Below, piece by piece: positions 1 to 10,787 of a stretch of 64,000 bases of DNA (position 1 is its first letter; each line of letters starts with the position of its first letter). Below the pieces are notes generated by a model, which searched no databases, had not been told where the DNA came from, and saw nothing but the letters and a program-made list of their open reading frames with translations. The position numbers were made by a program, and so were the translations under genes. The stretch is from Cherax quadricarinatus (Eukaryota; Arthropoda; Malacostraca; Decapoda; Parastacidae): assembly GCF_038502225.1 (NCBI RefSeq), contig NC_091346.1, positions 10,279,293 to 10,343,292 on the forward strand, read 5' to 3'.

Positions 1-1
1 G

Positions 2-1978
2 GCTGAGGAGAGGTTTGTACCCAAGGGTAACAGGAATAATGAAAAAGCCAGGATGAGCCCATGGTTTACACAAAGGTGCAGGGAGGCAAAAACCAAGTGT
101 GCTAGGGAATGGAAGAAATATAGAAGGCAAAGGACCCAGGAGAATAAGGAGAACAGTCGTAGAGCCAGAAACGAATATGCACAGATAAGAAGGGAGGCCC
201 AAAGACAATATGAAAATGACATAGCAGCGAAAGCCAAATCTGACCCGAAACTGTTGTACAGCCACATCAGGAGGAAAACAACAGTCAAGGACCAGGTAAT
301 CAGGCTAAGGAAGGAAGGAGGAGAGACAACAAGAAATGACCGTGAAGTATGTGAAGAACTCAACAAGAGATTCAAAGAAGTGTTCACAGAGGAGACAGAA
401 GGGACTCCAGAAAGACGGAGAGGTGGGGCACACCACCAAGTGCTGAACACAGTGCACACAACCGAGGAAGAAGTGAAGAGGCTTCTGAGTGAGCTAGATA
501 CCTCAAAGGCAATGGGGCCAGATAACATCTCCCCATGGGTATTGAGAGAGGGAGCAGAGGCGCTATGTGTACCCCTAACAACAATATTCAATACATCTAT
601 CGAAACAGGGAGATTGCCTGAGGCATGGAAGACAGCAAATGTAGTCCCAATCTTTAAAAAAGGAGACAGACATGAAACATTAAACTACAGACCAGTGTCA
701 CTGACATGTATAGTATGCAAAATCATGGAGAAGATTATCAGGAGAAGAGTGGTGGAACACCTAGAAAGGAACGATCTCATCAACAGCAGCCAACATGGTT
801 TCAGGGACGGGAAATCCTGTGTCACAAACCTACTGGAGTTCTATGACATGGTGACAGCAGTAAGACAAGAGAGAGAGGGGTGGGTGGATTGCATTTTCTT
901 GGACTGCAAGAAGGCGTTTGACACAGTTCCACACAAGAGATTGGTGCAAAAACTGGAGGACCAAGCAGGGATAACAGGGAAGGCACTACAATGGATCAGG
1001 GAATACTTGTCAGGAAGACAGCAGCGAGTCATGGTACGTGGCGAGGTGTCAGAGTGGGCACCTGTGACCAGCGGGGTCCCGCAGGGGTCAGTCCTAGGAC
1101 CAGTGCTGTTTCTGGTATTTGTGAACGACATTACGGAAGGAATAGATTCTGAGGTGTCCCTGTTTGCAGATGACGTGAAGTTGATGAAAAGAATTCACTC
1201 GATCGAAGACCAGGCAGAACTACAAAGGGATCTGGACAGGCTGCAGACCTGGTCCAGCAATTGGCTCCTGGAGTTCAATCCCACCAAGTGCAAAGTCATG
1301 AAGATTGGGGAAGGGCAAAGAAGGCCGCAGACGGAGTACAGTCTAGGGGGTCAGAGACTACAAACCTCACTCAAGGAAAAAGATCTTGGGGTGAGTATAA
1401 CACCAGGCACATCTCCTGAAGCGCACATCAACCAAATAACTGCTGCAGCATATGGGCGCCTAGCAAACCTCAGAACAGCATTCCGACATCTTAATAAGGA
1501 ATCATTCAGGACCCTGTACACCGTGTACGTTAGGCCCATATTGGAGTATGCGGCACCAGTTTGGAACCCACACCTAGCCAAGCACGTGAAGAAACTAGAG
1601 AAAGTGCAAAGGTTTGCAACAAGACTAGTCCCAGAGCTAAGAGGTATGCCCTACGAGGAGAGGTTAAGGGAAATCAACCTGACGACACTGGAGGACAGGA
1701 GAGATAGGGGGGACATGATAACGACATACAAAATACTGAGGTGGACAAAATACAAGGTGGACAAAGACAGGATGTTCCAGAGATTGGACACAGTAACAAG
1801 GGGGCACAGTTGGAAGCTGAAGACACAGATGAATCACAGGGATGTTAGGAAGTATTTCTTCAGCCACAGAGTAGTCAGTAAGTGGAATAGTTTGGGAAGC
1901 GATGTAGTGGAGGCAGGATCCATACATAGCTTTAAGCAGAGGTATGATAAAGCTCACGGCTCAGGGAGAGTGACCTAG
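2..1978 (+). CDS. LINE family 1 ORF2, partial: reverse transcriptase without its endonuclease end
   Basis: This is the reverse transcriptase of a non-LTR retrotransposon, which copies element RNA into DNA at a nicked target. The frame is open from base 2, so the ATG at 53 is internal and the protein begins left of the window; the missing part is the AP-like endonuclease seen in the sister copy at 55312-58471. In order I see a basic linker (residues about 20-100 after the ATG), RT blocks with NVVPIFKKGDR and [40 protein letters not shown], the catalytic LFADDVKLM, and a C-terminal segment with KYFFSHRVVSKWNSL. There is no stop in about 659 codons and the FADD box is intact, so this copy is younger or better preserved than the 55-58 kb copy. 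RT type and C-terminus fit the CR1/Jockey superfamily; the exact clade is not resolved. Confidence 0.93.
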   Translation, partial: AEERFVPKGNRNNEKARMSPWFTQRCREAKTKCAREWKKYRRQRTQENKENSRRARNEYAQIRREAQRQYENDIAAKAKSDPKLLYSHIRRKTTVKDQVIRLRKEGGETTRNDREVCEELNKRFKEVFTEETEGTPERRRGGAHHQVLNTVHTTEEEVKRLLSELDTSKAMGPDNISPWVLREGAEALCVPLTTIFNTSIETGRLPEAWKTANVVPIFKKGDRHETLNYRPVSLTCIVCKIMEKIIRRRVVEHLERNDLINSSQHGFRDGKSCVTNLLEFYDMVTAVRQEREGWVDCIFLDCKKAFDTVPHKRLVQKLEDQAGITGKALQWIREYLSGRQQRVMVRGEVSEWAPVTSGVPQGSVLGPVLFLVFVNDITEGIDSEVSLFADDVKLMKRIHSIEDQAELQRDLDRLQTWSSNWLLEFNPTKCKVMKIGEGQRRPQTEYSLGGQRLQTSLKEKDLGVSITPGTSPEAHINQITAAAYGRLANLRTAFRHLNKESFRTLYTVYVRPILEYAAPVWNPHLAKHVKKLEKVQRFATRLVPELRGMPYEERLREINLTTLEDRRDRGDMITTYKILRWTKYKVDKDRMFQRLDTVTRGHSWKLKTQMNHRDVRKYFFSHRVVSKWNSLGSDVVEAGSIHSFKQRYDKAHGSGRVT

Positions 1979-2041
1979 TAGCGATCAGTGAAGAGGCGGG
2001 GCCAGGAGCTCGGACTCGACTCCCGCAACCTCAACTAGGTG

Positions 2042-2073
<32 letters not shown>
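1979..2073 (+). other. LINE family 1 3' UTR ending in an (AC)n tail
   Basis: Directly after the ORF2 stop lies a short G/C-rich 3' UTR with GAGGCGGGGCCAGGAGCTCG and an AACTAGGTGAGTACAC box, then about 15 AC repeats (2043-2073). The same UTR and tail recur at 2265-2345, and in reverse complement at 55228-55310 and 59290-59380, so the (AC)n run is the natural 3' terminus of this LINE family and not an independent microsatellite. Confidence 0.85.
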
Positions 2074-2077
<4 letters not shown>

Positions 2078-2345
2078 GACAGAGACAGGTCACAGTTGAA
2101 AGTTGAAGACTGAGATGAATCACAGGGATGTTAGGAAGTATGTCTTCAGTCACAAAATTGTCAGGAAGTGGAATAGTCTGGGAATTGATGTATTGGAGGC
2201 AGGATCCATACATAGTTTTAAGAAGTGGTATAATAAATCTCATGGAGCAGGAAGAGTGATCTAGTAGCGGCCAGTGACGAGGAGGGGCCAGGAGCTGTGA
2301 ATCGACCCCTGCAACCACAACTAGATGAGTACACACAAACATACA
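2074..2345 (+). pseudogene. 5'-truncated second copy of the LINE family 1 tail
   Basis: This repeats the last part of ORF2 (the region around 1765-1978) and the 3' UTR, with about 10-15 percent visible differences and several changed codons. It starts immediately after the (AC)n tail of the first copy and ends in a shorter GAGTACACACAAAC tail. It is a severely 5'-truncated insertion or a tandem tail duplication. It is non-coding. Confidence 0.8.
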
Positions 2346-2480
2346 GGCTCCATAAATAGCTTTAAGTGTACGTACAGTAAAGATCTAGCGGCTCTGAGAG
2401 AGTAAGTCTGGCAAATGGCAACTCAAGAGGCAGGGGCAGGAGCATGGGCTCGGCCTCAGCAGCCACATATTAGCTAGAAC
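2346..2480 (+). pseudogene. Third, degraded copy of the LINE family 1 tail
   Basis: The stretch starting CTCCATAAATAGCTTTAAG matches the end of ORF2 (compare 1918-1940), followed by a degenerate version of the 3' UTR with AGGGGCAGGAGC- and CAGCAGCCACA-like blocks. It is the most diverged of three same-orientation tails lying end to end. Confidence 0.65.
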
Positions 2481-2689
2481 ATATATAAATGACATAGCAT
2501 ACAGGCTCTTATTTAAACGTTGTACTACATACTCACGAGTGCAAGAAAATAGTAAATCAGATGAGCAGCCAAGCAGGAGAGGCAGAGACAAATGCAGCAG
2601 GTGGCCGCGTTTTCTAGATATGAATATATATGCTTTACAGAGCTGGATGAGAGATAGAGACAGGACCGGATTATGGCATGGCTTTAGGA
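2481..2689. other. Unassigned spacer
   Basis: No coding or repeat signal that I recognise. An open frame from 2539 continues into the GC-rich minisatellite and is a by-product of that repeat. Confidence 0.4.
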
Positions 2690-2968
2690 TCTGCAGCCTC
2701 GGGGCCTCCGCTAGCTGGAGGATCTCCAGGGCTGCAGCCTTGGGGCCTCCGCTAGCTGGAGGGCCTCCAGGGCTGCAGCCTCGGGGCCTCCCCCAGCTTG
2801 AGGGCCTCCAGGGCTGCAGCCTTGGGGCTTCCGCTAGCTGGAGGGCCTCCAGGGGCTGCAGCCTCGGGGCCTCCGCCAGCTTGAGGGCCTCCGGGGGCTG
2901 CAGCCTCGGGGCCTCCGCCAGCTTGAGGGCCTCCAGGGGCTGCAGCCTCGGGGCCTCCGCCTCATGGC
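2690..2968. repeat. GC-rich 41/42-bp minisatellite, about 6.5 copies
   Basis: Each unit carries CTGCAGCCTCGGGGCCTCCG followed by a CTAGCTGGAGG or CCAGCTTGAGG variant and GGCCTCCAGGG. Units start near 2692, 2733, 2774, 2816, 2857, 2899 and 2941, and alternate between 41 and 42 bp through a run of three or four Gs. The 42-bp form is a multiple of three, which gives a short repetitive open frame; I do not regard it as a gene. GC content jumps sharply against the AT-rich DNA to the right. Confidence 0.9.
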
Positions 2969-4088
2969 ACTTGAAAACGATGTTCTCAACAACTTACAAT
3001 TTACTGATGTTTCGGAGAAATTTGTTTCGTAGAAATTACGCAGTGGAAATATTTGAATTTTAGTTCTGGTTAGCCATGTAAAAATAAATTTAATATTTCT
3101 TGAATTTTTTTCCTTTTGTAAATGTTACTGGGGCCTCACAGTACCTGTAACCCAAAGAACTATGAATACAGATGAATATTCAACCACACGTGAGTTTGTA
3201 ATTCTGTTAACTGGTCTGAGGCGAAGGTTATTGTTCCATGTGCTTCATGGCTAGAAAGAAATATTCTTGAGTCTGCCCTTATTAAACTTGATAAACATTC
3301 ATTATATAATGTTAGTAGTGAATTGTTCAAGCTCGATTCATTTATAATTGAGGTTATCGTACACAGTGTGAACGGTGTCAGTCTTCAGTGGCTGAAGCAC
3401 CGATGAAATGGATGGAATGTTTCATGGGTTAAGACTGTGTAGGCTGAAATTCTGTTGGACTCAGTTCAATAAATGGAAAAAATGTATGTCAATGTAATCA
3501 AGTTAGTGTTTACTTAAGGAAAACAATCTTTTGTTGTTAGGTAATGTGAGTAATTTTATGCCAAGAATTTTAATCAAACTGTTTTTTTGTGAAATAATTT
3601 GGAAATGTCTCTTCTCATCAGAAATAATTAATTTTTTTACTTCATTTGATTAATTTTTATAATCATTGATTATCCTAATTTAAATTTGATTAATGTTAGT
3701 CAATATTACTTAAAGAAAAGTTACGACTGATTTTATCTAGTGTAGGTTCCAGTTCGCTGATTAGGAGAATATTGGAAATATACAAATACTTTTTTCATGT
3801 CATAATTTCCTCGTGGCGCTTCTGAATGGCATGAACGTTCTCATGCTCACAAAAAACTGGTCTCTTTGAAAGGTTCTAATTAGACTTGGACTAAATATGT
3901 CATAATTTACAATATTTCTTCAAGAAATTTTCATATTTACTTCCATATGATGACTTATGAATGTTGCTTCTGATTCCTTTACATGTTCAACACTAATATT
4001 TAAGTGCAATATTAACTTATACTGAAGAAGAATAAACAACTTCTGCTGTACTCTTAACTATTCCAATCATGTTCACTGAGGCAAGAGA
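2969..4088. other. AT-rich unique-looking DNA
   Basis: About 1.1 kb of A/T-rich sequence with no long frame, no recognised element and no obvious tandem structure. It abuts the left edge of the 29-bp satellite, so it is the left flank of the array. Confidence 0.5.
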
Positions 4089-5717
4089 GACTGGGATTAT
4101 TGAACACAGGCGGACCATCCGGGGATTATTGAACACAGGCAGACCATCCTGGGAAAATTGAACACGAGCAGACCATCCAGGGATTATTGAACACAGGCAG
4201 GCCATTCTGGGATTATGAAACACACGTAGACATTCCTGGGATTATGAAACACAGGTAGACCTTCCAGGGAATATGGAACAAAGACAGACCTTCCTGGGAT
4301 TATGAAACACAGGTAGACCATCCAGGGATTATTGAACACAGGTAGGCCATTCTGGGATTATGAAACACAGGTAGACCTTCCAGGGAATATGGAACACAGG
4401 CAGACCTTCCTGGGATTATGGAACAAAGACAGACCTTCCTGGGATTATGAAACACAGGTAGACCTTCCAGGGATTATGGAACACAGGCAGGCCATCCTGG
4501 GATTATGGAACAAAGGCAGACCTTCCTGGGATTATGAAACACAGGTAGACCTTCCAGGGATTATTGAACACAGGCAAGCCATCCTGGGATTATGGAACAA
4601 AGGCAGACCTTCCTGGGATTATGAAACACAGGTAGACCTTCCAGGGATTATGGAACACAGGCAGACCTTCCTGGGATTAAGGAACACAGGCAAACCTTCC
4701 TGGGATTATGAAACAAAGGCAGACTTTCCTGGGATTATGAAACACAGGCAGACCTTCCTGGGATTATAGAACACAGGCAGACCATCCTGGAATTATGGTA
4801 CACAAGCAGACCTTCCTGGGATTATGAAACACAGGCAGGCCATCCTGGGATTATGGAACAAAGGCAGACCTTCCTGGGATTATGAAACACAGGTAGACCT
4901 TCCAGGGATTATTGAACACAGGCAAGCCATCCTGGGATTATGGAACAAAGGCAGACCTTCCTGGGATTATGAAACACAGGTAGACCTTCCAGGGATTATG
5001 GAACACAGGCAGACCTCCCAGGGATTATGGAACACAGGAAGACCATCCTGGGATTATGGAACACAGGCAGACCTTCCTGGGATTATGAAACACAGGCAGA
5101 TCTTCCTGGGATTAGGAAACACAGGAAGACCTTCCTAGGATTAATGAACACGGGCAGACCTTCCTGGGATTATGGAGCACAGGTAGACCATCCTGGGATT
5201 ATGGAACACAGGCAGACCTTCCTGGGATTATGGAACACATGCAGACGTTCCTGGGATTATGGAACACAGGCAGACCTTCCTGAGATTACAGAACACTGGC
5301 GGACCTTCCTGGGATTATGGTACACAGGCAGACCTTCCTGGGATTATGGAACAGAGGCAGACCTTCCTGGGATTACGGAACACTGGCAGACCTTCCTGGG
5401 ATTATGGAACACAGGCAGACCTTTCTGGGATTATGGAACACAGGCAGACCTTCCTGGGATTATGGAACAAAGGCAGACCATCCAGGGATTATGGAACACA
5501 GGCAGACGTTAATGGGATTATGCAACACAGCCTTGCTTTCGTGGGATTATGAAACACATGAATACCTTCTTGGTATTATGGAACACAGTCAGACTTTCCT
5601 GGGACTGGAACACTTGCAGACCTTCCTGGGGTTATGGAACACAGGCAGACCTTCACGAGATAATGGAACACAGCCAGACTTTCTAGGGATTATGGAACAC
5701 AGGCACACCTTCCTCGG
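4089..5717. repeat. 29-bp satellite, block A (left edge of array)
   Basis: Tandem 29-bp monomers with the core GGGATTRTGGAACACAGGC followed by AGACCTTCCT. This block is almost entirely the ATTATGG subtype. The first monomers (4089-4230) are the most diverged, with TTGAACACAGGC variants, as expected at an array edge. Several variants repeat in order (for example a tri-unit with GAAACACAGGTAGACC, then GGAACACAGGCAGACC, then GGAACAAAGG at 4260-5000), showing local multi-monomer amplification. Because 29 is not a multiple of three, any open frame reads three monomers as a 29-residue repeat; these frames are not genes. Confidence 0.97.
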
Positions 5718-7846
5718 TGTGAAGGCTTACTCAGCCCTATAACAACTTCAGTCAGTATTACTAAGGCTGGCTCCTCCTCAGGAAAATTAATGAATAGAAA
5801 AAGAAATAATAACAGACAATGATAAACACTTTATTATTTAGAAACTGAAAATGTAAAACAATAAAACATGAATGGGAATCTTAATTGAAAGAAAAATGAA
5901 AAATGAAATGAAAAAACGACATTTGAACTCAACGTTAATATAGTGATAATGGGGTGTCTGGTGTTAGTGACACTGCGTGTTGCTAAAATCGTAGCCGTTG
6001 CTGATGTGGGGGGGGGGGGGGTCGCAGGTGTTGGTTACAACCCACCGGCTCGTTCTTCACAGAGTCTAGCCATGGATACTCAGTCCAGATGACAGGAAAG
6101 CAGGTTTTTTCCATTGCAATGATGAGGGGTTATATCCTGCTACTTGCATACACAAACAGGTAAGTGGATCAAAAATTTGGGACGTCTCTTAACGTTAGTC
6201 CGTCTCCTTCAATTCTACTCGTTGATTGGCAGGTGACCCTCTCTTTCATCCAAGCTGGAAAGATAGACAGGTTACCCACTGCTTAAGAAATCACTCTCCA
6301 TGATAAGTACAATATCTAAAAGACGAGGTGATTATTACAACAGTCAACTTAGAGCAAGACTGAAAGGACTAAGTTTATTATTGGTCAAAAGTGAAGCTTT
6401 CAACCAATAAATCCACTAGAATACAAGGCAGGTGTTGAGAATTTGGCCTTACCTGCTGTGTTTATTATATATATATATATATTGAACACTTAGCTGATAA
6501 ATGACAGCAAATCGTCTACACAGCCGCCCCTGCAGACGAGGTCTAGAAGCTGTCGAAACCATCACAACAGTGGGCTGTCAAGAGATACAATTTGTAAGTA
6601 TAAATTACCCCTAGGGGGTGTTATGTCAGCATATTTCATTCGATGATGGCTGACGAATACTTACTTGTTTGGACTCAAAAGTCCACACCTTACTGCCGAT
6701 TATAGGTTGATTACAAACTCCTTGTGACTCAAGAATTGCGCAATCCCCCGATCTACAAGAAATTCGTAACATACCTTGCTCTTTGTAACGTGAGCTATGG
6801 TGTTCTCAACACCTTCGACAGATATCGGTGACTTGATAGAAGCTGAAGTGTCCTTGGATGTCCACGTCTTCCATTGTCTAGGAAACGCACACTGGTACAC
6901 TATGTTCAACAAGATTTGTCTTTATTGTTCACAATGTATCACAAGAGAAGCTGATCACACTTCTCTTAAGAGTTTATTGTGTTTTGTGAGACACTTTATT
7001 CACACTAACGCACAGATCAGTGTCCTTTGCTGGTTATCCTGGCGTCAGTGTCTCGTAGTAGAGTCAAAGTTAGTCTGCCAGACGCCGCAGCGCTCCATGC
7101 AGTCACTGCCCCCAGCACAAAAAAAAACGCTGACCTAGTACCTTGCATCCTTGTCACCTCCTCGATGAAGCAAAGCAGAATGTTTGTTTCTTGCTGTCTT
7201 ATAGACAACAATGTACACTATCTTTACTATGGTAATAAAGTGGGAGCAGGATTTTCCTTAATTGTCCTGCTAAGTAAGAGATGTACTGTCTCTTATAAAA
7301 ATACACGTTGCAACACCGCTGCAAGGAGCAGAGGTCACTTGACTTACGTGGCATAGCATCTGTGATCAATTACTCACTCTAGCATTAAACAAGACGCTCG
7401 CCCCCTCTGAGTGGCCCCTCAGGGCTGAAAGGGCTGAAGGGGGCTGAAGGGGGCTGATACCCCCCTCCTGGAGAAAATTTCTCCACAGCAGGCATGTACT
7501 TACAGTAGTGCTGGGAGCTGTGAGTCTAGTGATTACTGTTTGCACCGGAGCCCCACACGTCACCTTTCGGGGGGGGGGGAAGAGAGAGGGGAAGGGATAG
7601 CAGGAGCTAGACTGACCCTACCTTAACAAGCAGCCGGCAATCAAACTATCACTTTCGGGGTGGGGGAAAAAAGGCGGGAATAGCGGGAGCTAGACTTACC
7701 TTACCTTAACAAGTAGCCGGCAAGCAAACTATCACTTTCGGGGAGGGGGAAAAAAGGTGGGAATAGCGGGAGCTTGACTTACCCTACCTTTACAAGTAGC
7801 CGGCAATGAAACTATTGTTACTATATACTCCCTCACTACTCCCCCA
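5718..7846 (-). repeat. 3' LTR of the Ty3/gypsy element, long form
   Basis: It matches the 12987-13907 LTR closely from 5718 to about 6434 and again from about 7492 to 7840. Between these it carries about 1.06 kb that the other LTR lacks; GCAGG occurs at both junctions (6430-6434 and about 7488-7492), which fits a microhomology deletion in the other LTR or an insertion here. Three copies of an approximately 80-bp unit (TTTCGGGG G-run, AGCGGGAGCTAGACTTACC, AAGTAGCCGGCAA) lie at 7560-7810, against one copy in the other LTR. A (TA)n run sits at 6466-6483 and a poly-G run at 6007-6020. On the minus strand GAGTATATAGTAAC near 7821-7834 could be the LTR TATA box. The inner boundary is uncertain by about 20 bp. 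Confidence 0.85.
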
Positions 7847-7932
7847 TACCAAGACTTATAGTCAAGGAGTATAAGAAGAATAGGTGAGGAAAAAGTTCTA
7901 ACATATGGAAGTCGCGTAAGGCAAGAAATCTT

Positions 7933-9476
7933 CTACTGACTGTCACGACTTAACCAGTCAGAGAAATAATTGGATGAACCATTGATATACACAATATGGA
8001 ACTTAAAAGCCTGGAGTGCCAACGTCCACCTCAAGAGGCGACTGTTGGTTCCCTTAAAAGTTTCTAGGTATATCAAAGGTTTGTGATCCATTTTCTAAAA
8101 TGAATTCTTTTCCCAGCAAATAAAATTTAAGTTTGGAGATACCCCACACAAGGGCCAAACATTCCTTTTCTATGGTGGAGTATCTCGTTTCTGCAGGAAG
8201 GAGTTTCCGGCTTAGGAAGCATACAGGGAAGGGAGTACCATCATGGTATTGTAGTAACACTGCACCTAAGCCAGTATTGGAGGCATCAGTTCTTAAACAA
8301 AATGTTTTATTAATATCTGGAATCTTAAGTATAGGGTCTTTCGAAAAGATACCTTTAATCTCATTAAACTTTTCCCGAGCTACGTCGGAAAGTTCAAGAG
8401 GTTCCTTCACAGACTTTTTAAGGAAGTCAGATAAGATGCCTGTAAGATCAGTAAGGTTCGGGATAAATCGTGCATAAAAATTTGCAGAACCAAGAAAGCT
8501 AAGAATGAGCTTCTTGGTTTTGGGGAATTTAAATTCTAATAAAGCTTTGATCTTACTGGGGAGAGGCTGCAAAGAGTTATTAGAAAGCATCAGTCCAAGA
8601 TATCTAATCTTGTTATACCCAAGGAAGCATTTCTTCGGCTTGGCAGTGAGGCCATGTGAGCGTAACCTACGCAAAACTGATGTTAATGTTTGGATATGTT
8701 CGCCCCACGTAGATGTCATTATGTAAATGTTATCAAAATAAACTGAAACATTTGGCATATTACCCAAGACCTTTCTCATCAGTCTCACGTAGGTAGCACA
8801 GACAGTTACCAAACCGAAGGGCATAGTTCTATATTGCATCAGTCCTTGGTGTGTAGGAAAAGCGGTGTACTGCTTAGAAGAAGGATCTAACATTACTTGA
8901 TGATATGCCTGTGCAATATCAATCTCTGAAAAGAAGGAAGAGTCATAAAATTTGTGTAGATCGCTATCTATTAAGGGCATAGGCTCAGCATCACACCGAG
9001 TGATAGCATTAAGGCCTCTGAGGTCAATAGCAAGTCTAAATGAATTATCCTCCTTCTTAACCATGACTACTGGTGAACAATATGAAGATACTGAAGGTTC
9101 AATGATCTTTAGTTTTAATAATTTGTCTACCTCTCGGTCAAATGCATCCCTAAGGTGAACTGGAACTGGGTATAATTTTCGTTTGATAGGATTGTCCGTC
9201 ACTAAGTCAATCTTATGGACTAACGTGGAGGTAACACCTGGAATATCAGTATAGACGTCTGAAAAGTTACTCACACATTGAAGTAGTTCATGTCTCTTAT
9301 GGTCATCCAAAGATTCATTAATATTAATGTTGGTTGCGTCCGAGTGGTCAAGAGTCACCAAGTCATGTAGTTCTTCATCATAGTCTAAGTTAGAGGTGTC
9401 AGTTACGCACATCTTACATTCTTCAGTGAAGAGAGGCTTCACTCCCAGAAGTTGGTATAGATGTTGCATTAAGTCA
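7933..9476 (-). pseudogene. Ty3/gypsy integrase remnant fused to reverse transcriptase and RNase H
   Basis: The minus-strand frame runs 9469-8054. It opens with a short piece of integrase (MQHLYQLLGVKPLF, continuing the core from 10283-9952), then passes without a stop into a Ty3/gypsy RT with KLYPVPVHLRDAF, YCSPVVMVKKEDNSFRLAID, SEIDIAQAYHQV and MPFGLV. The expected YxDD box reads YFDN (Asn codon at 8729-8731), so the polymerase should be inactive. RNase H follows with RTDASNTGLGAVL and STIEKECLALVWG. At about 8100 the frame shifts; the homologous frame goes on to a stop at 7933-7935. The rest of integrase, including the expected catalytic Glu, is missing between the LF of the remnant and the RT linker, so there is also an internal deletion. 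Confidence 0.9.
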
Positions 9477-9951
9477 ATTACTGGGAGCGCTTGAGGTTCC
9501 TGAACCTGTATTCCCTGGAACGCAGGCGGGTGAGATACATGATTATATACACCTGGAAAATCCTAGAGGGACTAGTACCGAACTTGCACACGAAAATCAC
9601 TCACTACGAAAGCAAAAGACTTGGCAGACGATGCAACATCCCCCCAATGAAAAGCAGGGGTGTCACTAGCACGTTAAGAGACCATACAATAAGTGTCAGG
9701 GGCCCGAGACTGTTCAACTGCCTCCCAGCATACATAAGGGGGATTACCAACAGACCCCTGGCAGTCTTCAAGCTGGCACTGGACAAGCGCCTAAAGTCGG
9801 TTCCTGACCAGCCGGGCTGTGGCTCGTACTTTGGTTTACGTGCAGCCAACAGCCACAGCCTGGTTGATCAGGCTCTGATCCACCAGGAGGCCTGGTCACA
9901 GACCGGGCCGCGGGGGCGTTGACCCCCGGAACTCTCTCCAGGTAAACTCCA
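9477..9951 (+). mobile_element. LINE family 2, 5'-truncated 3' end inserted in the integrase gene
   Basis: Plus-strand insertion of about 475 bp. It encodes the C-terminal tail of a LINE protein (RVRYMIIYTWKILEGLVPNL, then SVRGPRLFNCLPAYIRG and LAVFKLALDKRLKSVP) and ends in a G/C-rich 3' UTR with two hairpins: CCTGGTC-ACA-GACCGGG (9892-9908) and GGGGGCGTTGACCCCC, then CTCTCCAGGTAAACTCCAG. The host integrase codons resume on both sides with at most 2 bp duplicated. Related 3' ends are at 34101-34168 and 62931-63355. Confidence 0.85.
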
Positions 9952-10783
9952 GATGTGAATTGTGTCCCTCGGTCAGACAAAATTTCTCTTGGGATGCCCA
10001 CTCTAGAGAAGATGGACAAAAGGGCTTCAGCCACCTCTGTAGTAGTTATGGTTTTTAAGGGAACGGCTTCAGGGAAGCTCGAAGCATAATCAACTAATGT
10101 TAATATATATCTATGTCCCCCAGATGAAAGTGGAGATAAAGGACCAACGATGTCAATAGCTACTCTTTCAAAAGGTACCGTAAAGATAGGCATTTTGACC
10201 ATAGGTACTCGCCGGGTACCTCGGGAGGATGACAGTTGGCAAACTTTACACGATCTACAATAGGTAGTGACATCTGAGGACATTTTTGGCCAAAAAATAT
10301 GTTTCCCTAATTTTATTTAAGGTTTTACGATTCGGGAAATGTCCGACCACTGGCAGGTCATGGGCCATTTTAAGAAGTCTCTCTGTATTGACTTGGAACA
10401 ACTAAGATGGAATAGACTGTCTCATCTGAATTTAATTTGAATACTGACTTGTACAAGATACCTTTTATATATTCAAATTTATATGAAAAGTTTTTCCTTT
10501 GGATAACTTGATTTTGTTTAGCGGCATTATGGCAATTCTGAAGAGAAGGGCAATTACGTTGTAAATTGACAAAGGAGTCCTTCGATATGTTTAAAGGCTT
10601 AAAGTCAGGGAAAATCAAAGAATGGACAGTAGGAGAATCCTGGGCTCGAGCCCTGGTCAAGACATTTATGGTATCGGAGGTGATACCTTCACTTTCATCT
10701 AACAAGTGAACCGGTGATCCTACATCCTCGCTGTCGAGAGTAGCATCACTGGTTTTTAATCCCACATGAATCTCACAAGACAT
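9952..10783 (-). pseudogene. Ty3/gypsy integrase: zinc-binding domain and first part of the catalytic core
   Basis: Integrase joins element DNA to the host genome. On the minus strand the segment 10783-10370 covers the linker and leads into the integrase N-terminus (FEYIKGILYKSVFKL, ILVVPSQYRE). The H-H part of the H2C2 zinc-binding domain (AHDLPVVGHF) lies in another frame at 10369-10300, and the C-C part (YCRSCKVCQ) opens the 10283 frame. The core follows with FERVAIDIVGPL (first Asp) and ILSDRGTQF (second Asp), and is then cut by the LINE at 9951. At least two frameshifts lie between 10370 and 10283. Position is downstream of protease and upstream of RT. Confidence 0.88.
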
Positions 10784-10787
10784 TGTC

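Noticed and set aside
2539..3063. 174-codon frame
   Set aside because: Its repeated middle is the GC minisatellite and the flanks have no recognisable domain.
6700..7563. Short frames inside the long LTR
   Set aside because: They conflict in strand and frame, show no domain, and lie in the LTR-specific segment.
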